Positions 1 to 7,811 of a stretch of DNA of 64,000 bases are shown here, in pieces. Each line of letters starts with the position of its first letter. The first letter of the stretch is position 1. Under the pieces are notes generated by a model. That model had not been told where the DNA came from. It worked only from the letters and a program-made list of their open reading frames with translations, and did no database searches. Made by a program: the position numbers and the translations under genes. This DNA comes from an uncultured Bacilli bacterium (GTDB taxonomy: Bacteria; Bacillota_I; Bacilli_A; RFN20; CAG-826), in the NCBI GenBank assembly GCA_934725985.1, contig CAKVCX010000001.1, positions 248,001 through 312,000 on the forward strand, given 5' to 3'.

Positions 1-142
1 AATGAAAATAATTAAAATTTTATTTGAATCATTAATAAAAAAACAAAGGGAAATAAAAATAGATATTCCAATTAAACCAAGGACAATAGAAGATAAAGAA
101 GAATATAGCAAGCCGTCCCTTATTTTCTTTCTTTTCTTTTGA
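1..142 (-). other. Left edge, no intact gene; possible decayed permease start
   Basis: No open gene crosses this stretch. On the minus strand an ATG overlaps the stop of the ABC ATPase (ATGA) but its frame stops after eight codons. A neighbouring frame, entered by a shift in the A-rich run near 125-140, reads a charged start followed by a hydrophobic helix like the first segment of an ABC permease, and it too stops near base 13. This could be the dead start of a downstream permease gene or chance. The permease reading is a guess. Confidence 0.2.
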
Positions 143-880
143 TCATATAGAATCGTAACCGGCATTTAGTATTCCTCTAACTATTGGGTTAGTCGATAAC
201 CTTATTTTTTCTTTTGGCCCCACTTCAATTATTTTTCCTTCATTAAGGACATAGATACAATCGCTTAAGGCAAAGGCTTCATTTATAGAATGGGTAACAT
301 AAATAGATGTTGAGCAATATTTCTTGATAACGTCTTTAATAAACTCTCTTTCCTTTATCCTTTCATTGCTTGAAACGTTAGAAAGAGGCTCATCGAATAA
401 ATATATAAGAGGATGTTTTACAATGGCTCTAGCCAAGGCTACCCTTTGTTGCTGGCCACCAGATAATTCTTTAGGTTTCCTTCCCCATAGGTAAGAAAGG
501 CCGAAAGTGTTGCTAATTTCTTTGATGCTAGCAATTATTTCTTCTTTGCCAGCCCCGACTGCTTTAAGAGGAAAAGCCATATTGTCAAATATGGTCATAT
601 GTGGATATAAGGCATATTGTTGACTAACGTAGGCTATATTCCTATTGCTGATATCTATATTTCTTACATCTACCCCATCAAAAGAAATCAATCCTTCATA
701 ATCTAATAATCCAGCGACACATTTTAATAAAGTAGTCTTTCCTGATCCTGAGGGTCCAATAACTACATTAATGGAATTAGAAGCAAAAGAAGTTGATACA
801 TTAGAAAGGGCAATAGTCTCTTCTTTTGTCTTTTTGTTTATATATGTAGCGTTTAAATCTTTTAAAACAATTTCTGGCAT
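143..880 (-). CDS. ABC transporter ATP-binding protein (MalK/UgpC-like core, no C-terminal domain)
   Basis: This 245-residue cytoplasmic ATPase would power an importer. Visible motifs are Walker A at residues 42-50 (GPSGSGKTT), Q-loop near 87-88, signature LSGGQ at 139-143, Walker B at 160-164 and an H-loop VTHS near 195. The D-loop region reads SNVSS where sugar importers usually have SNLDA, so the usual Asp is missing. It ends soon after the nucleotide-binding domain and lacks the TOBE regulatory domain of full MalK proteins (about 350-370 residues). No permease or binding protein is adjacent inside the window; a partner may lie beyond the left edge or be lost. A TATACT box lies only about nine bases before the ATG. 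The substrate cannot be told. Confidence 0.85.
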   Translation of the reverse strand: MPEIVLKDLNATYINKKTKEETIALSNVSTSFASNSINVVIGPSGSGKTTLLKCVAGLLDYEGLISFDGVDVRNIDISNRNIAYVSQQYALYPHMTIFDNMAFPLKAVGAGKEEIIASIKEISNTFGLSYLWGRKPKELSGGQQQRVALARAIVKHPLIYLFDEPLSNVSSNERIKEREFIKDVIKKYCSTSIYVTHSINEAFALSDCIYVLNEGKIIEVGPKEKIRLSTNPIVRGILNAGYDSI

Positions 881-958
881 CCTAAGAAAAGTATATTACA
901 TTTTTAAAATCATTCATTAATAAAAATCCATATAGATAAAATCCGCATTATTATAAGT

Positions 959-987
959 AAAAACCCCTCGCCAATTCAGGCAAGGGG
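959..987 (-). terminator. Rho-independent terminator of the GH130 gene
   Basis: A 9-bp stem (arms at 964-972 and 979-987, with one G-T pair) and a six-base loop are followed on the minus strand by a run of five T. It lies 18 bases past the GH130 stop codon. Confidence 0.85.
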
Positions 988-1004
988 CCAATACTTATAT
1001 AAAC

Positions 1005-1997
1005 TTAATCGATTTTGGCCGGATGCTTTTTAATATAGTCGATAAGGATATCGACTGTTGAAAAAGCTAAGGAAGTAAAGGTGTCGGCCGATCCATAATA
1101 AATGGCAAGCTTGCCATTTTCCCCTGGAATGATACAAGTTGGAAAGACAACATTTGGAGTAAATCCGTTGACTTCGTATTCTTCTTGAGGGGTTAAAATC
1201 CAATTGTCGCAGACATGAAGGACTTTTGTCGGGTCGTCTTTATCTAAAATCATCGCACCTGAAGAATAAACTAGATTGTTACAATTTTTAATGACTCCAT
1301 GAATTAAGACAAGCCAACCTTCATCGGTTTCAATTGGAGCAGGCCCTGGACCGATTTTCAACCCATTCCACCAAGAGAAATTTGGTCTTAACAATAATTT
1401 ATGGTTGCCCCAAGTTTTTAAGTCGTTAGATTCAGAAATGAATATATTTCCAAATGCCGTATGGGAATTGTCGCTAGGACGGGAAAGCATATAAAACTTA
1501 CCATTTATTTTGCGTGGAAATAAAGAACCATTTCTTACATTAGGCAAAAAGCCATATGGGAGTTTGACAAAAGTCTTAAAATCATAGGTTTTGGCTAGCC
1601 CAATCGTGACATCGGCCCATAAATCTGCCCAAATAATGTAATAGGCGTCTTCGATTTTAACCACACGTGGATCATATGACCAATAAGTATCAGGGACTTT
1701 ATTGCCTTGCTCGTCGATGAAATGAATTCTTTCTTCTTCTAGTTCAAAATGCAATCCGTCCTTGCTACGTCCTACAAATAAAGCAGGGACCATGTTATAC
1801 ATTTCCCCACGGAAAACACCGATATATTCGTTGCCAACCCTAACAAAAGCGCTATTAAAAGCTCTATCAACCGTATGGTTCACATTACGGTTTATAACAG
1901 GATTCTTTGAATAACGCCAAACAGGTAAAAAATAGCCTTCTGGTTTATCTTCCCATGGGATATCTTTTACTATCTCGGTATTAACTAATTTTGCCAT
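1005..1997 (-). CDS. GH130 family beta-1,4-mannoside phosphorylase
   Basis: The 330-residue protein resembles GH130 enzymes, which split beta-mannosides with phosphate and release mannose 1-phosphate in the cytoplasm. Visible traits are the five-bladed-propeller type repeats, YDPRV at residues 108-112 (the family has its general acid in a DPR motif) and the conserved KIGPGPAP...GWLVLIHGV block at about 214-235. No signal peptide is seen. The start is the ATG at 1997, with GGAG seven bases upstream; a longer TTG-started reading would include that Shine-Dalgarno site and is unlikely. It is transcribed alone and ends in a hairpin terminator. The exact substrate (mannobiose, mannosyl-glucose or N-glycan mannosides) cannot be read from sequence. 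Confidence 0.88.
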   Translation of the reverse strand: MAKLVNTEIVKDIPWEDKPEGYFLPVWRYSKNPVINRNVNHTVDRAFNSAFVRVGNEYIGVFRGEMYNMVPALFVGRSKDGLHFELEEERIHFIDEQGNKVPDTYWSYDPRVVKIEDAYYIIWADLWADVTIGLAKTYDFKTFVKLPYGFLPNVRNGSLFPRKINGKFYMLSRPSDNSHTAFGNIFISESNDLKTWGNHKLLLRPNFSWWNGLKIGPGPAPIETDEGWLVLIHGVIKNCNNLVYSSGAMILDKDDPTKVLHVCDNWILTPQEEYEVNGFTPNVVFPTCIIPGENGKLAIYYGSADTFTSLAFSTVDILIDYIKKHPAKID

Positions 1998-2193
1998 ATA
2001 TTCTCCTTGCAAATATTATTTTAGTTGTTAAATTGATAATAAATTTTATATAAAAAAGTTTTAATATCTAGCCTACTCAGGAAAATGCTTTTTTTATCCA
2101 ACGAGCAAGTTCTAAAAATGTATTTTAAAAATAAGCAAAAAAAGCTCAAGGCTTTTAAGCCAGTCACAGTTATATTGATTTTTTATCTAATGC

Positions 2194-2609
2194 CTACCTT
2201 AAATACTTATTTCTTAAATAATCGACTTGTTCTTTTGAAATAAGGTTTTCAATTTCGCAAACATTTACATCACTATTGGCCTGTTCTAAATAATAGTCAA
2301 ATAACGGATTGTTTTTATTTCTTTTATCTTTGAATAAGCTTAATGTCTTCCTTTAAAAAATGGAAGTTCCTCTTCGCATAAAAATTATGCATTATTGAAT
2401 CCAAAGAAGCTAAATCGGCGACCGAAACCCCTAATGTTTTTGATAGTTTTAAAACAATTCTTAATCTGCAATCAAGGATGTTGCTTTTTCCTGAAAAAAT
2501 ATCAAATAAAGTTGTTTTTGGAATCCCACTCACTTTTGATAATTTGTATATCGTATATCTTTTTTTCTAAAACATTAAGAATTGCCATAAGAAGTTCCTG
2601 CGTTGCCAT
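2194..2609 (-). pseudogene. Decayed HTH (XRE-type) antitoxin-like gene with two frameshifts
   Basis: Three frames must be joined to read one protein. The ATG at 2609 opens MATQELLMAILNVLEKK, then a shift in the A-run near 2565 leads into RYTIYKLSKVSGIPKTTLFDIFSGKS, a typical helix-turn-helix, followed by LSKTLGVSVADLASLD. A second shift near 2340 leads into a helical tail that ends in TAG at 2194. Small HTH proteins of this layout are common in Firmicutes beside DUF3990-type genes, and an intact gene of that class lies just upstream here. The open remnant (2324-2533) alone is 69 residues and would lack its N-terminal helix. Sequencing error in the homopolymers could explain one shift, hardly both. 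Confidence 0.6.
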
Positions 2610-2854
2610 TATGTCGGCTATCCGATATATAAATCAATAAGAACTATTATTTATAATTAAGAATTAACATCAGCAGTATTTAGTCTTACAAAACTAGTTC
2701 TAAAAAAGCTATGAAAAGCTATAGCAAACATATCTAAGTTATTTTTAAGCATCATTTTTTGGCGATTAGCAATCTGAAAAATACTAATTAATCATGTTTA
2801 ACTTGTTTATATCCTAGTTTATAGACAATTAGAAATCAGCAAATTCAACAGTCA

Positions 2855-3364
2855 TTAATAATTTTTACTAATGAATTTGTTCGCTTTTTCCTCGCACATC
2901 AGCCGTTTCATAATATTGTATGCCTTTTCTTGGATCGATGAATTATCATAAGATATGCTATCCATCATTCTTTCGGCAGCATCAACGATATCAAAGGTAT
3001 GACAAATGTTATAATATTTTACAATGTTTTTTGCATTAAAAAGCTTATATATAGATTTGCTCGAAAGGTTGTATTTAATTGAAAGACACCTATAAATATA
3101 ACCAATCCAAAACATTTGATCTCGGCCATATTTTTCTTTTCCATAACCACTTTTTCCAAACTCTTCATCCAAATTCAAAAAGGCATCATCATCGGTTCCA
3201 AAAGTGCATAAATATAATTTTTCATCCATTAATTTGGCAATAGAAGAATTCATAAATCTCCTGATAAATATTGGAGAACTACACTCAGCCTTATAAACAG
3301 ATGCCTCAAATATTTTTGCTTGTTTTTGACAAAGTTTAATTTCGATTGAATCCAATGGTTTCAC
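2855..3364 (-). CDS. Hypothetical partner protein of the HTH-DUF3990 gene
   Basis: This 169-residue soluble, mainly helical protein has no catalytic motif I can name. Its second half (WIGYIYRCLSIKYNLSS ... LFNAKN ... HTFDIVDAAERMM) has the spacing of the small helical proteins (DUF3791-like) that often accompany DUF3990 genes; the likeness is one of pattern only. It starts with GTG, sharing a GTGA overlap with the stop of the upstream HTH-DUF3990 gene, so the two are translationally coupled and probably work together, most simply as toxin and antitoxin. That role is inferred from the arrangement. Confidence 0.7.
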   Translation of the reverse strand: MKPLDSIEIKLCQKQAKIFEASVYKAECSSPIFIRRFMNSSIAKLMDEKLYLCTFGTDDDAFLNLDEEFGKSGYGKEKYGRDQMFWIGYIYRCLSIKYNLSSKSIYKLFNAKNIVKYYNICHTFDIVDAAERMMDSISYDNSSIQEKAYNIMKRLMCEEKANKFISKNY

Positions 3365-4215
3365 TTTAATATCTCCTCAAAGTATTTGCCTTTACCTTTA
3401 TAATTTATTCTTGCTATTTTAGCTTTTTGAATCCCGCTATCAGTCAAAGATATTCTATTTTCTAAACATTTTTCTTTTTCTTTTTTGGATACAAACATTT
3501 TCTGAATAAGCGAAGACTGTTTTATGGCTTTATCGGTTTTTAAAACATACTGAAATCCTAAATTTGTCGCAGCAAGCGAATGCCTACATTGTTCATCCGT
3601 GATATTATTTTCAACAAAATCCGCGATAATATCAAACATTCTATTATCGGCAATAGGTGCAATAATAACATCGCAAGCGTTCATTTTATCCAAAATAGAC
3701 TTAATACAAGTACAATCTTTATAATCATCAATCCAACCCCTAAAATATGCAATCGCGATCATCCACTCTGTATTTACGTTAAATTTATATATTTTTAAAT
3801 CGCTCAGACACAATTTAAAGCAATAAACATAGCAAGCATCAAGAAAACTAATGTAGTTAGCTGCCTGTTCAAATGTTTCTCCTAAATAAAACCCAATTCC
3901 AAAATCATTTCTATTTTTTGAATTCAGTCTAAAGTTAATCGGCATGGAAAATGGTTTCTTAGCCCCATGGAACAAAACTATATTTTTATTGTTGTTATAT
4001 TCTTCTTTATAAAACTGTTCATAGATATTGTTTAACTTAATGCCATTAATATAGGCATATGAGTATAAATTTTCTAAATTCAAAACATCTATATTTTTTC
4101 TATTGTTTTTCCAATGATTAACGGTTTCGTAAGTAACACCAAGATTTTTTGCAAGTTCGCTCTCACTAATACTTAAAGTTTCACAAATTACTTTTATCTC
4201 TTTGTTTATTTCCAC
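3361..4215 (-). CDS. HTH domain fused to DUF3990 (ADP-ribosyltransferase-like) protein
   Basis: The 284-residue protein has an N-terminal helix-turn-helix at about residues 8-45 (SISESELAKNLGVTYETVNHWK) and a DUF3990 module from about 79: LFHGAKKPF, then NDFGIGFYLGET at 103-113, then EWMIAIAYFRGW at 150-161. From memory, DUF3990 belongs to the ADP-ribosyltransferase-like superfamily and is found in toxin-antitoxin-like loci. The fusion suggests a protein that binds its own promoter as well as a target. It starts with GTG, with AGGAGG eight bases upstream. A TATAAT box lies about 20-25 bases upstream of the start. It heads a two-gene unit with the 169-residue protein. Activity and target are unknown. 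Confidence 0.75.
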   Translation of the reverse strand: MEINKEIKVICETLSISESELAKNLGVTYETVNHWKNNRKNIDVLNLENLYSYAYINGIKLNNIYEQFYKEEYNNNKNIVLFHGAKKPFSMPINFRLNSKNRNDFGIGFYLGETFEQAANYISFLDACYVYCFKLCLSDLKIYKFNVNTEWMIAIAYFRGWIDDYKDCTCIKSILDKMNACDVIIAPIADNRMFDIIADFVENNITDEQCRHSLAATNLGFQYVLKTDKAIKQSSLIQKMFVSKKEKEKCLENRISLTDSGIQKAKIARINYKGKGKYFEEILK

Positions 4216-4685
4216 GCCAAATACCTCCTAACAAATAAATTATACAATATTTTCTAGACTGGTTCATTAACTTATTTATGATTAAGTTCATATACAAGTT
4301 TTAAATTAATAAATAGAAATCACACAAAAAATTCTTTAATGAGAATTGATCAATATTGGTGAAAATATGTTTACTTTTCAATACGAGCACCTTCTGCCAA
4401 ATAGCTTAAGCTATATCATTTTAAAAATATCACTAGTCGTGTCACTAGTTTTGTCACTTAATTTTAATTTACAGGTAACGTTAGCAAAGAAATCAAAGAT
4501 TTGATAGAAAAAATGAAACTAATTTTCCAAAATTTTAAAAATAGTTATTTATAAATGTGCTAATTATCGTTGAAAGCGGAACAATAGATTGAATTGCCTA
4601 AATTAATAAGAGCAAGTAAATTATTAAAAATGAATGGCAATCATCAAACGAAAATTATTATTAAAAATTTGAAGAACTTTAAGAA
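4216..4685. other. Intergenic region, no gene recognised
   Basis: AT-rich stretch between the toxin-like locus and the tRNA cluster. It holds the probable promoter of the HTH-DUF3990 gene next to its start, the short 12-bp tandem repeat at 4430-4465 and only short frames. One plus-strand frame (about 4472-4555) looks faintly protein-like but has a stop just before it and no start, and may be a gene remnant. Confidence 0.5.
4430..4465. repeat. Three 12-bp tandem units, TCACTAGTCGTG type
   Basis: TCACTAGTCGTG, TCACTAGTTTTG and TCACTTAATTTT follow each other at exact 12-bp steps (4430, 4442, 4454); the third is degenerate. Being a multiple of three, the unit reads open in both directions and may be the remnant of a low-complexity protein tail. 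Confidence 0.6.
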
Positions 4686-4725
4686 CAAAAAAGGCTTGAA
4701 ACGGCATTTTTTTCTGTTTCAAACC
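4686..4725 (-). terminator. Terminator after tRNA-Thr
   Basis: A 10-bp stem (4693-4702 with 4716-4725, one G-T pair) is followed on the minus strand by six T and lies just past the tRNA-Thr 3' end. It ends the tRNA Ile-Val-Thr transcript. Confidence 0.8.
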
Positions 4726-4738
4726 ATAAATTCTTATA

Positions 4739-4814
4739 TGGTGCCGCAAGCCGGAATTGAACCAGCAACCTACGCATTACAAGTGCGTTGCTCTGCCAAT
4801 TGAGCTATTGCGGC
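4739..4814 (-). tRNA. tRNA-Thr (anticodon TGT)
   Basis: A complete 76-base cloverleaf including an encoded CCA end. The acceptor stem is GCCGCAA paired with TTGCGGC, the D-arm contains AGCTCAATTGG, the anticodon loop is CTTGTAA and the T-arm contains GGTTCAATTCC. It is the last member of the minus-strand cluster. Confidence 0.95.
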
Positions 4815-4823
4815 ATGTGTGTT

Positions 4824-4898
4824 TGGTGGGTGTTACTGGTATCGAACCAGTGACCTCTTCCGTGTGAAGGAAGCGCTCTCCCACTGAGCTAAACACCC
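4824..4898 (-). tRNA. tRNA-Val (anticodon CAC)
   Basis: A complete 75-base tRNA with encoded CCA. The acceptor stem starts GGGTGTT, the anticodon loop is TTCACAC and the T-loop contains GGTTCGATACC. The CAC anticodon reads only GTG codons, so another valine tRNA must lie elsewhere in the genome. Confidence 0.92.
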
Positions 4899-4912
4899 TT
4901 CTTATAGAAATA

Positions 4913-4932
4913 GCCCCGCCTTTTAGCGGGGC
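4913..4932 (-). terminator. Hairpin between tRNA-Ile and tRNA-Val
   Basis: A perfect 7-bp GC stem (GCCCCGC / GCGGGGC) with a six-base loop is followed on the minus strand by TATTTCT, a weak T tract. It may be a partial terminator or a processing signal within the tRNA transcript. Confidence 0.55.
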
Positions 4933-4943
4933 CTAGTGTCCTG

Positions 4944-5020
4944 TGGTGGGCCTTAATGGGCTCGAACCATCGACCTTGCGCTTATCAAGCGCACGCTCTA
5001 ACCAACTGAGCTAAAGGCCC
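4944..5020 (-). tRNA. tRNA-Ile (anticodon GAT)
   Basis: A 77-base tRNA with encoded CCA. The acceptor stem starts GGGCCTT, the D-arm is AGCTCAGTTGGTTAGAG, the anticodon loop is CTTGATAAG with GAT, and the T-arm has GGTTCGAGCCC. It is the first gene of the Ile-Val-Thr cluster, with its own promoter just upstream. Confidence 0.95.
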
Positions 5021-5044
5021 ACAGGCGCCCTAAAGCGCTTAGAT

Positions 5045-5073
5045 AATATACCGCAACTAAAAGCAACTAACAA
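5045..5073 (-). promoter_or_regulatory. Promoter of the tRNA Ile-Val-Thr cluster
   Basis: On the minus strand, -35 TTGTTA (5068-5073) and -10 TATATT (5045-5050) are 17 bases apart, about 25 bases before tRNA-Ile. Confidence 0.75.
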
Positions 5074-5124
5074 GAGCCAATTTCAAAGAACTTGTCATAT
5101 ACGATAAATCCAGTAGAACAAATA

Positions 5125-5152
5125 AGAAAAAACCACCAAATAGCTTTGGTGG
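5125..5152 (-). terminator. Terminator of tRNA-Lys
   Basis: A perfect 8-bp stem (CCACCAAA / TTTGGTGG, 5133-5152) with a four-base loop is followed on the minus strand by TTTTTTCTT. It makes tRNA-Lys a separate transcript. Confidence 0.9.
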
Positions 5153-5164
5153 AAATATTCATTT

Positions 5165-5240
<76 letters not shown>

Positions 5241-5265
5241 AAAGCACCTTTAAAAGTGCTTGAAT

Positions 5266-5294
5266 ATTTTAATGCTAATAAGTGCTGCTAGCAA
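5266..5294 (-). promoter_or_regulatory. Promoter of tRNA-Lys
   Basis: On the minus strand, -35 TTGCTA (5289-5294) and -10 TAAAAT (5266-5271) are separated by 17 bases. A short hairpin (AAGCAC / GTGCTT) lies between the start site and the tRNA. Confidence 0.7.
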
Positions 5295-5305
5295 TAGGAA
5301 ATTCA

Positions 5306-5336
5306 AAAAGACCATCAAATTGCATGATGGTCTTTA
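5306..5336 (-). terminator. Terminator of the Ig-like lipoprotein gene
   Basis: A long stem (AAAGACCATCA / TGATGGTCTTT type, loop of about six bases) ends in TT on the minus strand just after the lipoprotein stop codon. Confidence 0.75.
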
Positions 5337-5362
5337 TAAAGAAGAACAATCTAAATTACAAA

Positions 5363-7282
5363 TTATGCTTGGTAATTTATCTTTATTGATTCAATACGGA
5401 CTTGGGCGGTACCAGTCAGTTTAATTTCAGTTGAACCAGTAGAAGCAGTAACTACATATTTGTGATTACCCGCAGAATGATCACCTTCAGCAGTAACAGT
5501 TCCTCCTTCAAGAGTGGAAGAAGCAAAGGCGGAACAATAATCGTAAGAATTATAGCAACCCATTAAGAATTCAACAGAATACAATGTTCCAGAAGTAACA
5601 GAAACAGTTAAGAATGATCCTTTGTATAAACGTAAAGCATATCCGTTAGCCCACACGCCTTCGTCCTTAAAGTTATTTCCACTAGTAGTTGTACCTTTGT
5701 TAATTACAACAATTCCATTTCCTTGAGTAAATGTATAAGCAGGATCTGCGTCGGTAGGCTTAAAGTCTTTATTATTCCAAGATAAAGTTACAGATTGCAA
5801 ATCTTCTAGAGATTGATTAGCAGTAACATTAATTACAATAGTTGCAGTTTTTGCAACACCGGTTGCATCTTTTCCAACTGACGTAGCAGTTATAGTAACA
5901 CTTCCTTCGGCAACACCAGTGACTACACCACGTTCGTTGACAGTAGCCTTGGTTTCATCGTTAGAAGACCAAGTAACTCTAGGATCGGCACTTTCTGGTA
6001 AAACAGTAGCAGTTAATTGTAATGTTGAACCAGCTTTAACTTCAGCGGTGGCGCCATTTGTAATAGAAACGCTAGTGACTGGATCCATTTCGGCAGCTTC
6101 CACTTTGGTTGCATAGAAAGTAACATGCTTGCCGCTTTTTGCTTCGGCTAGGAAACCTTCAAAGTTATAGGTAACGCCACTATTTAATGTTTCAGTGCCG
6201 TTGTAAGAAAGATCTTTTGTAGAAGAACCAATATAGATATTATTAAAGCCGCCAGATTCGACATATTTTCCTGTAAATTTAACATAGTTGACCGAACCTG
6301 AAGCCGGAGCATAAGCATTTAAATCCTCTTCGGTGAATGTCTTTAATTCCGGAAGAGCGATTTCAGCATGTTCAATCTTAGCTAGTTCATAGCCAGTGCC
6401 GTTATATGGCATTTGCCACCAATAAGCATCTTGTCCTTTTGGTTTATAGCGAGATGGAGTGCCTGCAACCATGACATATTCGCCAACTTTAGCAACGGAA
6501 GCCGCTTTGTTGTCAAAAATAAGCATGGTTCCAGTGCCGTCATAAATAAAGGCATTTCCTTTCTCGTTTATGGAGACAACTCTGCCTTCAACCGTTACAA
6601 TTGAATCATAATTAGCCGATTTCCCTTCCTCATAAGTGGGAACGACGGCTTGAAGCGTAGCAATAGAAGTTATTTGAACACCTTCTTGAATAGTAAGGGT
6701 CAATTCTTTTGTATATGGAACCCCATCTACAGTGGCGGTAGCTTTAATGGTAACGCTACCTACGGCAAGGCATTTTACCTTGGTATCGGTAATTTCAACT
6801 AATTCAGCACCACTAGTAGCAGTTAAGGTAACTCCAGTAGTTAGGGCAACATTATCTAACTTCAATGTGAATGTTACGGTGTCCCCGACTTTAGGAGTGT
6901 TGTTATCAGCAGTCAAAACAGCGGTTTTAACTCCTTCTTTATCTTTTAAGGTAATGGCGATTTGAACATTTTTAGCAGCCATTGTAAAGGAATATTTTCC
7001 TTCATTTGGAACCAAAGTGGCTCCGGAAAGAGTAACTTTTTCAACTTCTTTTAAAGCATTGGTGACACTGATGCTAAATTCAACCTTTTCGCCTTCGGCA
7101 TAGCCACCCTCTTTTATGCCGGTAACGGTATATTCGCTACTTTTTGGATAAGTAACAGTATACTTTTGGACTTCGGAAATATCGGATTTCCCTCCATCAG
7201 TATTAGAAGAAGTGTTTTCATTTTCGCCACAAGATCCTAATAAAGCGGCGATAGCTATAAATGGAATGAGTCTTTTATTCAT
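5363..7282 (-). CDS. Surface lipoprotein with OB-fold-like and bacterial Ig-like (BIG_2) domains
   Basis: The 639-residue exported protein starts with a lipoprotein signal (LLGSC, Cys18). After a Ser/Asn-rich linker come beta-sandwich repeats (about 40-200), then an OB-fold-like region (about 205-390: SIVTVEGRVVSIN ... FIYDGTGTMLIF ... GEYVMVAGT) of the kind found in YhcR-type nucleases and other surface nucleic-acid-handling proteins. A clear BIG_2 domain follows (about 395-485, VTSVSITNG ... LQLTATVLPESA ... VTWSSND ... GVVTGVAEGSVTITATS), and a beta-rich C-terminal module. It has a TATAAT box (7318-7323), GGAG before the ATG and its own terminator, so it is transcribed separately just after the transporter-nuclease operon. 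A role in binding extracellular polymers, perhaps nucleic acid, is inferred from the OB-like region and neighbours. Confidence 0.8.
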   Translation of the reverse strand: MNKRLIPFIAIAALLGSCGENENTSSNTDGGKSDISEVQKYTVTYPKSSEYTVTGIKEGGYAEGEKVEFSISVTNALKEVEKVTLSGATLVPNEGKYSFTMAAKNVQIAITLKDKEGVKTAVLTADNNTPKVGDTVTFTLKLDNVALTTGVTLTATSGAELVEITDTKVKCLAVGSVTIKATATVDGVPYTKELTLTIQEGVQITSIATLQAVVPTYEEGKSANYDSIVTVEGRVVSINEKGNAFIYDGTGTMLIFDNKAASVAKVGEYVMVAGTPSRYKPKGQDAYWWQMPYNGTGYELAKIEHAEIALPELKTFTEEDLNAYAPASGSVNYVKFTGKYVESGGFNNIYIGSSTKDLSYNGTETLNSGVTYNFEGFLAEAKSGKHVTFYATKVEAAEMDPVTSVSITNGATAEVKAGSTLQLTATVLPESADPRVTWSSNDETKATVNERGVVTGVAEGSVTITATSVGKDATGVAKTATIVINVTANQSLEDLQSVTLSWNNKDFKPTDADPAYTFTQGNGIVVINKGTTTSGNNFKDEGVWANGYALRLYKGSFLTVSVTSGTLYSVEFLMGCYNSYDYCSAFASSTLEGGTVTAEGDHSAGNHKYVVTASTGSTEIKLTGTAQVRIESIKINYQA

Positions 7283-7342
7283 TAATGTCTCCTTTCATCC
7301 CAATAACAACGTAATTAATTATATACCAAATTAGTAAAAACT

Positions 7343-7377
7343 AAAAAAGGAGTAACTCTTTTTAGAGCTATTCTCCT
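7343..7377 (-). terminator. Terminator of the transporter-nuclease operon
   Basis: The stem AGGAG...CTCT / AGAG...CTCCT (7348-7377, small internal loop) is followed on the minus strand by TTTTTT. It overlaps the last codons of the 147-residue gene and marks the operon end. Confidence 0.8.
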
Positions 7378-7811
7378 CTTTGTAGTGTCGAAATATAAGA
7401 AATTTCTTTTTTTGCTCTTTTTCTTAAAGAAAGAGCCTTGATTAAAAGAGTAATCCCGGTAATCAATAGGCCCAAGCCAATAGCTAAACAAACTACACAA
7501 ATAACGAACTGGAAAGAATTAACGTTGATGCCGACAATTTTATTAACCTTTTTCTTTAAGGATAAGAAGATAAACAAAATCCCTATCGTTAAAACTATCC
7601 CGCCAATAACAACAAAGCATAAAGCGTTTTGGGTTTTATCATAACCTAAGATATCGCGATTATGGGCTTGCTTGGAATATGCCCTTATTTCCGCTTCTTC
7701 TTTTGGTGGAATATCGACGATGTCTTCCGGAATCTGGCGGCAATCAATAACGCCATCGATAAAGACCCTATGAAGCGAAGGTGAGAATAAAGTTACCTTT
7801 TCTTCTTCCAT
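7368..7811 (-). CDS. Small two-helix membrane protein of the transporter-nuclease operon
   Basis: The 147-residue protein has no recognised domain. Residues 1-60 are charged and probably cytoplasmic, followed by two hydrophobic helices at about 64-86 (ALCFVVIGGIVLTIGILFIFLSL) and 100-125, and a basic tail (LRKRAKK). It overlaps the stop of the nuclease gene by one base (TAATG), so its translation is coupled to the nuclease. It is the last gene of the operon, and the terminator lies over its 3' end. Function unknown; a membrane anchor or partner of the transporter is possible. Confidence 0.7.
   Translation of the reverse strand: MEEEKVTLFSPSLHRVFIDGVIDCRQIPEDIVDIPPKEEAEIRAYSKQAHNRDILGYDKTQNALCFVVIGGIVLTIGILFIFLSLKKKVNKIVGINVNSFQFVICVVCLAIGLGLLITGITLLIKALSLRKRAKKEISYISTLQRGE

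Noticed and set aside
4594..4803. Plus-strand frame ending in PQAGIEPATYALQVRCSAN
   Set aside because: This is the antisense reading of tRNA-Thr, a well-known false ORF in many annotations.
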